This document shows, in pieces, positions 34,690 through 44,389 of a stretch of DNA of 64,000 nt; position 1 is the first letter of the stretch, and each line of letters starts with the position of its first letter. The stretch is from NCBI GenBank assembly GCA_014360005.1, contig JACIYI010000005.1, forward strand, positions 124,001 through 188,000. The letters are read 5' to 3'. The position numbers and the translations under genes were made by a program. This DNA comes from Candidatus Aminicenantota bacterium (GTDB taxonomy: Bacteria > Acidobacteriota > Aminicenantia > Aminicenantales > Saccharicenantaceae). The notes under the pieces were generated by a model that searched no databases, was not told the DNA's origin, and saw only the letters and a list, made by a program, of their open reading frames with translations.

Positions 34690-36960
34690 ATGCCCGGGAA
34701 AGTTAAAAAAAGAAAAATATTTCTGAGAGTTAACTCCGCCAGAGGTTTAGTTTTGCTGGCCGCTTTTTTTGCCTTGATCTTCCCCGCCCTGAAGGCTGAA
34801 GTTCAGGTAACCCTGGTAAAGAATAAAAAAAGCCCATACCACATCGTCCTGCCAGCCCAACCTTCTCCGGAAGAAAAGCGGGCCGCTGAATTCCTGAACC
34901 AGCACCTCCAGAAAATCTCGGGCTTAACACTTCCGGTCATCTCCTCAGATAAACCCAGAGGCAAACATCTGATCATTATTCGTAAATCGTCAGAGCTGAA
35001 GCAGCCTGATGATTTTCGGGTTTTAACCCGCAGTCATCGTCTGTACATCTTGGGCGGCCAGGGGAAGGGCTGCCTCTACGGAGTGGGTGAAATCTTAGAA
35101 CGATATTTTGGCGTAAGATACTACAGCCCGGACTACGTGGTCATTCCCCGGGCCACTACCCTGAAGCTTCCAGCCCTGGACCTTAAAGGCCACTCGCCAA
35201 ACACCTACCGGAACGTAAACGGCCAGTTTTCTCAGGACCCTAATTACCGGGATTTTCACCGCCTCCATATTGTTGATGATATGTTTGCTCGCGGTTATTT
35301 TGTCCACACTTTCCAGAAACTTATCCCCTGGCAGGAATATTTTAAGGACCACCTGGAGTATTTTGCCTGGCTTAACGGTAAGAGGGTTATTGACCAGCTC
35401 TGTCCTTCTAATCCCGAAGTACAGGAGTTAATCATCAAGAAGCTGGAACAGGAAATGAAAGCCCAGCCGGAGAAGAAAGTCTGGTCCGTCAGCCAGAATG
35501 ATAATTTTTCTTACTGCCAGTGTGAAAACTGCCGCAGGATAATTGAAGAAGAAGGCAGCCCAGCCGGGCCGATTCTCAGATTGGTTAACGCCGTGGCCGA
35601 CCATTTTCCGGATAAAATAATCTCTACTTTAGCCTACCAGTTCAGCCGTCAAGCTCCTAAAATCACCCGACCTAGGGAAAACGTTCAGATAATGCTCTGC
35701 ACCATTGAACTTAACCGGAGCAAGCCCATCGCTGAAGACCCGACCAGCGCTTCTTTTGTCCGGGACCTCAAAGACTGGTCACGCCTGACGAAGAACATCT
35801 TCCTCTGGGATTACACGGTAGATTTCGCTCATAGTATCAGTCCTTTCCCCAACCTGCATACCCTCAAGCCCAACCTTCAGCTCTTCGTCACGCACGGCGT
35901 GCGCCAGCATTTCCAGCAAACAAACACCGGCACTGGCCATGAATTCTCGGAGCTCAAGTGCTATTTGCTGGCTAAATTGCTCTGGAACCCGGAAGAAGAT
36001 GTAGACCGTCTGATTAAAGAATTCACTGACGGCTACTACGGACCGGCTGCCCCCTGGATAAGACGTTACATTTATCATCTGCAATCTGAAATACTTAAAA
36101 CCGGCGAGTGGCTGGACATCTACGGACCGCCCAACAACTATCAGAATACTTTTCTTTCAGAAGAAAACATCCGTGCTTACAACGAATATTTTGACCGGGC
36201 CGAAGAGGCTGTAGCCGACCAGCCTGACTACCTGCTGCATGTGCGGACAGCCCGCATGGCTCTCCAGTATGCTGAAATAGAAATCGCCAAAGCTGATATG
36301 TTCGGTCGGCGGGGCTTCTATGATGAAATAAACGGAGATTTTGTCCCCAGAAAGCACTTGCTCAACTCCTTAGAAAAATTCTACGAGACAGCCATAAAGG
36401 CCAAGGCCGCTCCGGTTAATGAATCCGGCCTGACCTGTGAAGAATATAGCCGGCTGACCAGGCGTTTTTTAGAAACTCAGGTTAAGGGCAATCTGGCCTT
36501 CCGGAAAAAAGTTAAGGCCAGCCCACCGCCTGCCACCAAATACAGCGGCGGGAACTTAGACCTGCTGACCAACGGGGTTCGCGGAGCCAATGATTTCAAG
36601 GTTCACTGGCTGGGCTGGGAAGCACAGAATTTTACCTTACTGCTGGACCTGGAAAAGCCGGTTGAAGCTTCAGTCGTTGAAATAAGCACCCTCTGGGATG
36701 CTAAAAGCTGGATACTTCATCCAGTTTCCATAAGCTGTTATCTTTCAAAAGACGGAACCAATTTTGAGCTTCTTGGCTCCCAAAAGTATGAAGACGACCA
36801 GAGGAAGGCTGAAGTCAGCAAAATCTGGAGTTTTAGAGCCAGCGGCCGGCAGTTCAGGTGGGTAAAATTTGAAGTTCAGGGAACGCTAAAGCTTTACGAT
36901 TGGCACCCTTCTGCCGGCGGTAAATCCTGGGTCTTTGTGGATGAAATTGTGGTCCGCTAA
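34690..36960 (+). CDS. DUF4838 glycoside-hydrolase-like protein with C-terminal discoidin-type domain
   Basis: 756 residues. A signal segment (~18-36, LVLLAAFFALIFPALKA) is followed by an alpha-glucuronidase/GH20-like N domain (PSPEEKRAAEFLNQHLQKIS), then the DUF4838 barrel with CPSNPEVQELIIKKLEQ, VWSVSQNDNFSYCQCENC (an Asp and paired Cys typical of the family) and ILRLVNAVAD. Residues ~620-756 form an F5/8 type C-like beta domain (EASVVEISTLWDA). Family members are thought to act on carbohydrates; activity here is inferred. Codon use seems somewhat more AT-rich than in neighbouring housekeeping genes. SD AGGAAAGG. Confidence 0.85.
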   Translation: MPGKVKKRKIFLRVNSARGLVLLAAFFALIFPALKAEVQVTLVKNKKSPYHIVLPAQPSPEEKRAAEFLNQHLQKISGLTLPVISSDKPRGKHLIIIRKSSELKQPDDFRVLTRSHRLYILGGQGKGCLYGVGEILERYFGVRYYSPDYVVIPRATTLKLPALDLKGHSPNTYRNVNGQFSQDPNYRDFHRLHIVDDMFARGYFVHTFQKLIPWQEYFKDHLEYFAWLNGKRVIDQLCPSNPEVQELIIKKLEQEMKAQPEKKVWSVSQNDNFSYCQCENCRRIIEEEGSPAGPILRLVNAVADHFPDKIISTLAYQFSRQAPKITRPRENVQIMLCTIELNRSKPIAEDPTSASFVRDLKDWSRLTKNIFLWDYTVDFAHSISPFPNLHTLKPNLQLFVTHGVRQHFQQTNTGTGHEFSELKCYLLAKLLWNPEEDVDRLIKEFTDGYYGPAAPWIRRYIYHLQSEILKTGEWLDIYGPPNNYQNTFLSEENIRAYNEYFDRAEEAVADQPDYLLHVRTARMALQYAEIEIAKADMFGRRGFYDEINGDFVPRKHLLNSLEKFYETAIKAKAAPVNESGLTCEEYSRLTRRFLETQVKGNLAFRKKVKASPPPATKYSGGNLDLLTNGVRGANDFKVHWLGWEAQNFTLLLDLEKPVEASVVEISTLWDAKSWILHPVSISCYLSKDGTNFELLGSQKYEDDQRKAEVSKIWSFRASGRQFRWVKFEVQGTLKLYDWHPSAGGKSWVFVDEIVVR

Positions 36961-37052
36961 AATTTCAGGCCTTTTTTGCTGAACCTTTTTCCATAAAATG
37001 ATTTCCAAAGAGCCCTCTTTGGTCCTTTATTTTCTTTCTCAACTTTTTCTTT

Positions 37053-37244
37053 TTATTGTTTATCCTGAACCTTTGATTTGCCGCTCACTGAAAGTGTGGC
37101 CGAAATAAAATAGACCACAGAAAAAATCAGAAACCAGAGCTTAAAAGTACCGGCCGCAAGCTGACCGCTGAAGTTCAACCAGGCCAGAACCAGACAGACT
37201 ATCAGGTTTAAAATTGAAAAGATTCTTAACCATTTAGATTTCAT
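37053..37244 (-). CDS. Small two-span membrane protein
   Basis: 63 residues with two hydrophobic segments (IFSILNLIVCLVLAWLNF and FKLWFLIFSVVYFISATL) and basic ends. AAAGGAC lies 6 nt before the ATG. It stands in an AT-rich stretch downstream of the NCS1 permease gene on the same strand, separated by ~230 nt. No family recognised. Confidence 0.5.
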   Translation of the reverse strand: MKSKWLRIFSILNLIVCLVLAWLNFSGQLAAGTFKLWFLIFSVVYFISATLSVSGKSKVQDKQ

Positions 37245-37475
37245 CTGTTTGTCCTTTCTGTTTCATTCTTTCCAAAAAATCTATTAAACACGTTTTCTAT
37301 TTCAGGTAAAAGTTGCCCGGCAGGCTGTTTATAATAGTTTCTGACCTCATCTCTGCGAGCACTGAACTTGCTTTTTCCTTCGAAAAAAACAACAAGGTGA
37401 TCATAAGCGTTCCATTAATCTTTTCTCGATTTATTTTAACCGGCTAAGATCCATCTCCCCTTCTTTCTTCTCCCC

Positions 37476-38858
37476 TTAGACTCCAGCCTTTTCTGTAATA
37501 GGTTTTCTGGCACCCAGGTTTAACACCAGGTAAAAAGCCACCGCGAACAGGTAGCCGGGCAGCCAGCGGAAATAAAGATGCACGGGCAGAAGGAAAGCAA
37601 AAAACAGGCTGCCGCCCCAGACCAGAAGAACTTTCCAGTTAAACACCTGCTTTCTGGTTTCAGCCCGGTAGCGGGGAAGCCCAAGCTTCGGGAAAATCCA
37701 GTGTTCGGTAAAGACCACCGCTCCGATGGGCATCAAAACCAGTCCATAAATGGCCACGTAATCCAGAAGCTTCATAAAAAAGAGCGGAAAACAGGACAGG
37801 ACCGAAGTAACCAGACCGGCCACCAGGGTTATCTTCCAGCGCGGCCAGCCGGTAACAGTCTGAAGGGCCAGTCCGGCCCGGTAAAGAGTGGGATTAGCCG
37901 TCGTCCAGCCCGCCAGCATGACCGCCACCGCTCCAGCCAGCCCCAGAGCTTCAAAAGCCATCTTACCCGGGTGCATTTCCCGACCGATGGCGGCTACCAT
38001 CACCCCCGAACAAAGCCAGGCCAGAAAATGTCCGGAATACATGCCAAAAGCTGAATAAAACCCGTAGGTCCATTTCCTGGCGTAGCGGAAAAGGGCCATA
38101 TCCGACAGCCCAACATGCATGGCCAGATTACAGAACCAGGCAAAAAAGACCACGTGCCAGAAACCGAACTGCTCCTGCCCGGCGGCTACCACCCCATTCC
38201 AGATTCTGGTGGTAGCTACTTCCCAGAAATTGCCGAAATCAGCCCTGACTCCGAGTTTGGGCAGGCTGACCAGAGCCCCGGCTACAAAAACCAGAAAAAT
38301 CCAGGGCGAAGCCACTTCGGCAAACCGGCCCAGCTTCTCAAAGCCGAGGATGGCCAGCAGGGTAAAAAGAAGGCCCAAGGCCAGACAGACCAGGACCCAG
38401 AGGGCATTAGTCGGCAGAATATCATTCAACCCCGGAACCTGCAGCCTGAAGGCCAGGCCCACGGCCGTGGCTGAAACGGAAATCATGGCTCCGGCCAGTA
38501 TGCAATAAAGGAAGGCATTGGCGATGTTGTAAATAATGGTCACACCCGGTCCGGCAATTTTCCTCAGATACCAGTAAAGGGTAAGACGGGTACTGACCGC
38601 AATTGGAGCACACAGGAAAGTCCAGCTCAACACAGCCAGCAGGTTGCCCAGCAACAATCCGAGTATGAGGTCAGAAGCCCGCAACCCATGGAGCACAAAA
38701 AAAGCCCCTATCACAAATTCGGTGGCGGCCACATGTTCTCCAGCAAAAATGCTGGCAAAAAGAATACCCTTTTTGAACTTATCGGGAGTAACCGGTTCTC
38801 GATCAAACTCGTACAACCGATCGAGGCGCGAAGCAATACCTGATAGATCAAGAGCCAT
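37476..38858 (-). CDS. NCS1-type nucleobase/cation symporter-like permease
   Basis: 460 residues with about twelve membrane spans. The N-terminal LYEFDREPVTPDKFKKG segment is followed by GEHVAATEFVIGAFFVLHGL and the family pattern of the LeuT-fold purine/cytosine permeases. The substrate is not deducible; nucleobases, hydantoins or related compounds are possible, and an M20 carbamoyl-amidohydrolase-type enzyme is encoded at 48138. AAAGGAAAGGAG lies upstream of the ATG, with a TATAAT at 38900-38895 (minus strand) as a probable -10. Confidence 0.75.
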   Translation of the reverse strand: MALDLSGIASRLDRLYEFDREPVTPDKFKKGILFASIFAGEHVAATEFVIGAFFVLHGLRASDLILGLLLGNLLAVLSWTFLCAPIAVSTRLTLYWYLRKIAGPGVTIIYNIANAFLYCILAGAMISVSATAVGLAFRLQVPGLNDILPTNALWVLVCLALGLLFTLLAILGFEKLGRFAEVASPWIFLVFVAGALVSLPKLGVRADFGNFWEVATTRIWNGVVAAGQEQFGFWHVVFFAWFCNLAMHVGLSDMALFRYARKWTYGFYSAFGMYSGHFLAWLCSGVMVAAIGREMHPGKMAFEALGLAGAVAVMLAGWTTANPTLYRAGLALQTVTGWPRWKITLVAGLVTSVLSCFPLFFMKLLDYVAIYGLVLMPIGAVVFTEHWIFPKLGLPRYRAETRKQVFNWKVLLVWGGSLFFAFLLPVHLYFRWLPGYLFAVAFYLVLNLGARKPITEKAGV

Positions 38859-39208
38859 GATGGCAGCTCCTTTCCTTTGGGCATTTTAAGCAGGATTATA
38901 AAATTAAATGAGTAAAATTAAAACCCCTCCGCCCAGCAGGCCTTCACTAACGACTGTCAGCAGGTCTGGAGATTCTTCACAGCAGCTTAGGCTTAGAGGA
39001 ACTTTTTCAAAAGCCCGGCTTTTTTCGGACCCCGATAGAGAACTGCTTCCCCCTGGCGTTGCCCGGGGCCGGGCCTAAAAGAGGCAGCCACCGGGCAAAA
39101 GAGTTGACCTTAATTTTGAGCCGAGAAAATAAACCTGAATTTCAGGTATAATTAAAACCTGAATTCAGGCCCGCCGCGGCTACGGCTGCCGGGCAGAAGG
39201 AGGAAATC
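38859..39208. other. Divergent intergenic region
   Basis: About 350 nt between the NCS1 permease (minus) and the AhpD-like gene (plus). The left end holds a TATAAT for the permease; the right end holds the paired operators described separately. The middle (38930-39110) shows no gene or clear structure. Confidence 0.6.
39133..39169 (+). promoter_or_regulatory. Two CCTGAA palindromes flanking a TATAAT box (operator)
   Basis: ACCTGAATTTCAGGT at 39133-39147 is a perfect inverted repeat with a single central base. CCTGAATTCAGG at 39158-39169 is a perfect 12-bp palindrome. Both use the half-site CCTGAA. A perfect TATAAT (39147-39152) lies between them, so a dimeric regulator bound to both sites would cover the promoter. 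The palindrome centres are about 23.5 bp apart, a little over two helical turns. Confidence 0.7.
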
Positions 39209-39559
39209 TTGGGCAGGTATGAAGAATTTGTCCGTTTCCGACAGGAAATGAATAAAAAAATCCTGGAAGAAGGCACCCTGGAGATTAAACGCTTCTTTGG
39301 CCTGGACGAACAAACTTATAAAGCCGGGGCCCTGGATGAAAAAACCAAGGAGCTGCTCGGCCTGGTAGCTTCCATGGTTCTCCGCTGCGACGATTGCATC
39401 AGCTATCATATCATCCAGGCTCTGGACAAGGGGGCCAGCCGGGAAGAACTGTTCGAAACCTTTTCAGTGGCTCTGGTTGTGGGCGGTTCCATCGTCATCC
39501 CCCACCTGAGAAGGGCCGTGGCTTTACTCGAAGAAATCAAAGACCGGAGTCGGTCCTGA
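39209..39559 (+). CDS. Carboxymuconolactone decarboxylase/AhpD-like protein
   Basis: 116 residues starting at TTG, fixed by AAGGAGGA with ~6-nt spacing. The AhpD-like core is ALDEKTKELLGLVASMVLRCDDCISYHIIQAL: the CxxC with nearby His is the redox-active motif of peroxidase-type members. The second half is GASREELFETFSVALVVGG. It could act as an alkyl-hydroperoxidase or thiol oxidoreductase. Its promoter is embedded in two palindromic operators, so it is probably tightly regulated; the regulator gene is not adjacent. Confidence 0.88.
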   Translation: MGRYEEFVRFRQEMNKKILEEGTLEIKRFFGLDEQTYKAGALDEKTKELLGLVASMVLRCDDCISYHIIQALDKGASREELFETFSVALVVGGSIVIPHLRRAVALLEEIKDRSRS

Positions 39560-39698
39560 CTCCAGGTTAGGTATCTCCGCAGGCCAGGCCGGCCGCGTTT
39601 TTATTGACAGGCAGGCAGCCAGGGAGTATTCTTAATGGCTGAAAAATGGCTGGAAGCCATTCTCTGTAGGCAAAATAATGAAAACATAGAGAAAACTC

Positions 39699-41420
39699 AT
39701 GTCTCTCAGCAACAGAAGAAACCTGGCTGGGCTGCTGATTATCGGGCTGCTGCTAACCACCCAGCTGGTTCCAGCTGCCGATAAAAAAAACAACCGAAAA
39801 GCGGTGGAAAAATTCATCTCAGGCTTCAGCCTGGCTGGTTCTGCCTCTTTCAGACACTCCGCTGCCCGGGAAGAGGATGAGCCCGATTCAGCGACCTTTC
39901 CTTTTACCCTGTCAGAACCGGCTGATAACAATTCTCCTCATTTCCCTCTGACCGTGCCCGACTATGCTCGCCTCACCCACCCCCGGCCGCGCTGGGGCCG
40001 GGCCGGCCTGGAACTGGCAGCCCTGATGAGCTATTCCCAGGCTCGCTACTGGATCAGGTACAGCCGCTTCATAGAAGACTGGCAGTATACCCTGACCTGG
40101 GAAGACCAGAGACGCCGGTTTTTCACCACCGAAGCCCTGCGTTTTGACTCCAATGCCTTCTATCTCAACTGGACCCATGCTTTGGCCGGGATGCTCTACT
40201 ACGAGTTTGCCAGGAGCAATAACCTGAGCTGGCTGCAATCAACGATCTTCTCCGTCGGCGGTTCGCTCTACTGGGAATACATCGTGGAGTGGCGCGAAAT
40301 TATTTCCATCAATGACAACATCATGACCGCGGTGGGCGGCATTTCGCTGGGTGAATCCTGGTTCCAGATGGGACGCTACTTCCTCAATTCCAAAAACCCG
40401 GTGGGCCGACTCTTATCCTGGCTCAACCCTATCCTGAAATTTAACGGCTGGCTCGACCGGAAGGGGCCGCTTCCGGCCTATCACTATCACTTTAACCCTG
40501 CAACCCAGGACGTTTACCTTTTTATCGGCTACCGTAACTCCCCTGTTTCCGACCTTCCCACAAAAAACACCGGCAACCTGGCCCTAAGCCTCCATACCCG
40601 GATAATCACCGATAGCAGCTACGGCCTCCCCGGCCGGATAGATGAAAAATTTTCCAGTCCTTTTTACAGTCAGCTTGATTTTGATTTCACCTACCATGGA
40701 AGTGTCCGGGAAGAATTGAGCGCTACGGCCAGAATTGTTCCTCTCGGTCGAGTTCGCCAGAATATTTCCAGCGAGCGAAAGGGCTACAGTCTTTATTACG
40801 GGCTCGGGTCCGCTTTCTATCTGTTTCTAAAGAGACCCGTGACCGAATATGACGCCGGCCATATCCCGGTGGATAAACCGGAGGAATTTCATTTTGAAAT
40901 CCCGCGCGATTTCCGGGACAAGGTGGCTGCCGTTCATCTGGTCGGACCGGTGGCCGAGGTGGTCTGGTACTCGGGATCCTGGAAGTTCCGGCTGAAGAGC
41001 GAAGCTTACCCCAGCTTTGGTATGATCAATTCCCTGCCGCTTAACAGCTACTCGGTGGATAACGACATCCAGGGCCTGAAAACCACGGTTAAGTTCTATG
41101 GTTATCACTATGGCTTCGGGCCGGCCCTGGAATCACTGGCAGAAATTACTTGGGGACGACTGCGGCTCACTGGCTTTTCCAGTTATTTTTATTACCGTTC
41201 TTTCCAGGGACGGGACCGGTTCCAGTCCCGGTTGACCGACGACTCGCCTCTTTATGATTCCCGGTGGCACTACGGACTAAGCCTTGATTTCCGTATCCCG
41301 CGGACCCGGCTTACCCTGACCGGGGCAGTTGAAGGCATCAGAAGGTGGGGTCGGGTGCACCAGCTGGAAGAAAGGACCCTGGAAAAGCGCTATCATCTGG
41401 GCCTTAAATACAGGATTTGA
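39699..41420 (+). CDS. DUF3943-family outer-membrane protein
   Basis: 573 residues. A signal peptide (~1-26) precedes a family-typical core (ARYWIRYSRFIEDWQYTL, NWTHALAGMLYYEFARSN, SLYWEYIVEWREIISINDN, GGISLGESWFQMGRYF). The C-terminal half is made of alternating beta strands and the protein ends in an aromatic strand (LEKRYHLGLKYRI), as expected for an outer-membrane barrel. The function is unknown. No strong Shine-Dalgarno is seen. Confidence 0.85.
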   Translation: MSLSNRRNLAGLLIIGLLLTTQLVPAADKKNNRKAVEKFISGFSLAGSASFRHSAAREEDEPDSATFPFTLSEPADNNSPHFPLTVPDYARLTHPRPRWGRAGLELAALMSYSQARYWIRYSRFIEDWQYTLTWEDQRRRFFTTEALRFDSNAFYLNWTHALAGMLYYEFARSNNLSWLQSTIFSVGGSLYWEYIVEWREIISINDNIMTAVGGISLGESWFQMGRYFLNSKNPVGRLLSWLNPILKFNGWLDRKGPLPAYHYHFNPATQDVYLFIGYRNSPVSDLPTKNTGNLALSLHTRIITDSSYGLPGRIDEKFSSPFYSQLDFDFTYHGSVREELSATARIVPLGRVRQNISSERKGYSLYYGLGSAFYLFLKRPVTEYDAGHIPVDKPEEFHFEIPRDFRDKVAAVHLVGPVAEVVWYSGSWKFRLKSEAYPSFGMINSLPLNSYSVDNDIQGLKTTVKFYGYHYGFGPALESLAEITWGRLRLTGFSSYFYYRSFQGRDRFQSRLTDDSPLYDSRWHYGLSLDFRIPRTRLTLTGAVEGIRRWGRVHQLEERTLEKRYHLGLKYRI

Positions 41421-41607
41421 AGGTTTATTAATTAAAGCCTCAGGTATAACTGATAATTTTATGCTTTTCTCCTGTTTTTCAGCTGAAAGCACCGCCCCAG
41501 CCGGTCCCGGCTGCCCCAAACAGACCTTTTAAGGCTCCCGCCACCAGCTCTTTATTAACAATAAGGAGAAAAAATGTTAAAATGATGTGTGATTCAAGGA
41601 AAAAACT

Positions 41608-43467
41608 ATGGCCAAAAAGAATAAATCCCCGAGAAATTTGATTTTCTGGGTTGTATCGCTGGTTCTGCTGATACTGCTCTGGAGCTTTTTCCCGACCGGT
41701 CCCAAAGCCCGGGTTTTTACCTTTTCTGAATTCATGGACCAGGTGGAACAGAAAAATGTCCAGGAAGTCACCATCCAGGACAACCAGGCCCGGGGCAAGC
41801 TCAAAGACCAGACCAGTTTCAAAACCACTCTGCCGCCCCAGTATGCCGACCTGATCAAGATTCTGCGGGAAAACCAGGTCAACATCGTGGTCAAGGACAC
41901 TTCCCGCAGCGGCTGGCTGGCTATCCTGCTCAACTGGTTTCCCATCCTGCTGCTTATTTTCTTCTGGTTCATGTTCATGCGCCAGATGCAGGCCGGCGGG
42001 AACAAGGCCATGTCCTTTGGTAAGAGCCGGGCCAAGCTCTTCTCCCCCCTGCAGAAGAAGGTCACCTTCAAAGACGTGGCCGGTGTGGACGAGGCCAAGG
42101 TAGAGCTGCAGGAAATCATCGAGTTCTTAAAAGACCCCCGCCGGTTTCAGAGACTCGGCGGCCGCATTCCCAAGGGGGTGCTGCTGGTGGGAGCCCCGGG
42201 AACGGGTAAGACTCTGCTGGCCAGGGCCGTAGCCGGAGAAGCCAATGTTCCCTTCTTCTCCATTAGCGGCTCAGACTTCGTGGAGATGTTTGTCGGTGTG
42301 GGTGCCTCCCGGGTGCGGGACCTGTTCGATCAGGCCAAAAAGCATGCTCCCTGCCTCATCTTCATAGACGAAATTGACGCCGTCGGGCGGCAGCGGGGAG
42401 CCGGTCTGGGCGGAGGTCACGATGAGCGGGAGCAGACCCTGAACCAGCTGCTGGTGGAAATGGATGGCTTCGATTCCAACGAAGGCATCATCGTCATCGC
42501 CGCCAGCAACCGTCCCGACATCCTGGATATGGCCCTGCTGCGCCCCGGTCGTTTCGACCGTCGGATAGTGGTCCCGATGCCCGATGTCAGGGGACGGGAA
42601 GAAATTCTGAGTGTCCATGTGCGCCGGGTGCCGCTGGCCGAAGATGTCGACCTCAAGGTCATCGCCCGCTCCACCCCTGGTTTCTCCGGGGCCGACCTGG
42701 CCAACCTGATCAACGAGGCTGCCCTGCTGGCAGCCCGGAAAGGACAGGACAGCGTCACCATGAAGGATCTGGAAGAGGCCAAGGACAAGGTGTTGATGGG
42801 AGTGGAACGCCGCAGCATGATCATCAGCGACGAGGACAAGCGCAACACTGCCTTCCATGAAGCCGGTCACGCCCTGGTGGCCGCCCTGATTCCGGAAGCC
42901 GACCCGATTCACAAAGTCACCATCATCCCCCGGGGCCTGGCCCTGGGTTTAACCCAGCAGCTGCCCCTGTCCGACCGTTATACTTATACCAAGGATTATC
43001 TCGAAGCCCAGCTGGCCGTGCTGATGGCCGGCCGGGTGACGGAAGAAATGATTCTGGGAAAAATCACCACCGGGGCCGCCAACGACCTGGAAAAAGCCAC
43101 CGAAATCGCCAGGAAAATGGTCTGCCAGTGGGGCATGTCCGAACTCGGCCCACTGTCCTTCGGGGAAAGAGATGACCTGATTTTCCTGGGGCGGGAACTG
43201 GCCGCCCATAAAAACTTCAGCGAGCACACGGCCGAACTCATTGACGCCGAGGTCAAAAAGATAATCAGCCGCTGTTACCAGCGGGCCAAAGAGCTGATTG
43301 AAAACAATCGGGACAAGCTGCTGCGAATCGCTGAGGCTCTGCTGGAAAAAGAAATTCTGTCCTCCGATGAAATCAACGAGTTGATCAACGGACAGCTGAA
43401 AGCCGGAAAAGAAGGTGGCCCAGAATTGACCCCGGACGAATTGGTTTTGAAAAAAACATCTGAATAA
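41608..43467 (+). CDS. ftsH: ATP-dependent zinc metalloprotease FtsH
   Basis: 619-residue membrane-bound AAA+ protease degrading unassembled membrane proteins and regulators. Two N-terminal spans (~11-30 and ~102-122) flank the periplasmic domain. AAA motifs: Walker [14 protein letters not shown], Walker [15 protein letters not shown] region RPGRFDRR. The zinc site is [13 protein letters not shown] with a downstream Asp ligand in the C-terminal domain. Upstream AAGGA serves as ribosome-binding site. folP follows after ~20 nt, so they are likely one transcript. Confidence 0.98.
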   Translation: MAKKNKSPRNLIFWVVSLVLLILLWSFFPTGPKARVFTFSEFMDQVEQKNVQEVTIQDNQARGKLKDQTSFKTTLPPQYADLIKILRENQVNIVVKDTSRSGWLAILLNWFPILLLIFFWFMFMRQMQAGGNKAMSFGKSRAKLFSPLQKKVTFKDVAGVDEAKVELQEIIEFLKDPRRFQRLGGRIPKGVLLVGAPGTGKTLLARAVAGEANVPFFSISGSDFVEMFVGVGASRVRDLFDQAKKHAPCLIFIDEIDAVGRQRGAGLGGGHDEREQTLNQLLVEMDGFDSNEGIIVIAASNRPDILDMALLRPGRFDRRIVVPMPDVRGREEILSVHVRRVPLAEDVDLKVIARSTPGFSGADLANLINEAALLAARKGQDSVTMKDLEEAKDKVLMGVERRSMIISDEDKRNTAFHEAGHALVAALIPEADPIHKVTIIPRGLALGLTQQLPLSDRYTYTKDYLEAQLAVLMAGRVTEEMILGKITTGAANDLEKATEIARKMVCQWGMSELGPLSFGERDDLIFLGRELAAHKNFSEHTAELIDAEVKKIISRCYQRAKELIENNRDKLLRIAEALLEKEILSSDEINELINGQLKAGKEGGPELTPDELVLKKTSE

Positions 43468-43488
43468 TAACTGAATAAATCAGGAGTG

Positions 43489-44388
43489 ATGCCCCTGGCC
43501 GAGAGCAAACCGGAAAACAAACCATATCCTTTCCGGCAGTATATCCTCGATATCCGGAACCAAAAAATAACGATTGGCCCAGAGCCCTGGCTGGCCGGCA
43601 TCCTTAATGTTACCCCCGATTCTTTCTCAGACGGCGGGCAATATTTAGAACCCGGCCAAGCCGTGGAGAGAGCCCTGCGCCTGGTGGAGCAGGGCGCCCG
43701 GATAATCGATATTGGCGGAGAGAGCACCCGCCCCGGTTCGAAAGAGGTCCCGGCCGAGGAAGAACTGGCCAGGATTATCCCGGTCATAAAAAAGCTAAGA
43801 CCCCAAACTGCGGCTTTAATCTCCATTGACACCAGGAAGAGCCTGGTAGCCAGGGCTGCCCTGGACGAGGGGGCCGACCTCATCAACGATATTAGCGCCC
43901 TGGGCCACGACCCAGAAATGGCGACGGTGGCAACCGCGGCCGGCGTCCCGGTTATTCTAATGCATATGCTGGGCAGCCCGGAAACCATGCAGCTCAACCC
44001 CCAATATGATGACCTGCTGGGGGAGATTCGGGCCTTCTTTCTGGAGCGGATAAGCCGGGCCGAGGCCGCCGGCATTGCTCCCGACCGACTGGTTCTGGAC
44101 CCGGGCCTTGGTTTTGGCAAGACCCTGGAACACAACCTGACACTGATTAACCGGCTGGATTATTTCCTGGACCTGGGAAAACCGGTCATGGTCGGCCCTT
44201 CCAGGAAATCTTTTATCGGATTCATCCTGGAAGTCCCGGTAGACCAGCGGCTGGAAGGAACTCTGGCCGCAGCCATCATCAGCTGGCTGCGAGGAGCAGC
44301 CATCATCCGGGTGCACGACGTGCTGGAAACAAAAAAGGCTTTACAGGTGGCTCAATCTATAGTAAAGGAAGAGAGGGTGGTTGTTTAA
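43489..44388 (+). CDS. folP: Dihydropteroate synthase
   Basis: 299 residues from ATG 43489 (a GTG at 43486 is adjacent; CAGGAG is very close to both). FolP condenses p-aminobenzoate with dihydropterin pyrophosphate in folate synthesis. Motifs: GILNVTPDSFSDGG, DIGGESTRPGS, LVLDPGLGFGK, VGPSRKSFIG and the closing RVHDVLETKKAL. The order ftsH-folP-dacA is common in several bacterial phyla. Confidence 0.96.
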   Translation: MPLAESKPENKPYPFRQYILDIRNQKITIGPEPWLAGILNVTPDSFSDGGQYLEPGQAVERALRLVEQGARIIDIGGESTRPGSKEVPAEEELARIIPVIKKLRPQTAALISIDTRKSLVARAALDEGADLINDISALGHDPEMATVATAAGVPVILMHMLGSPETMQLNPQYDDLLGEIRAFFLERISRAEAAGIAPDRLVLDPGLGFGKTLEHNLTLINRLDYFLDLGKPVMVGPSRKSFIGFILEVPVDQRLEGTLAAAIISWLRGAAIIRVHDVLETKKALQVAQSIVKEERVVV

Positions 44389-44389
44389 G

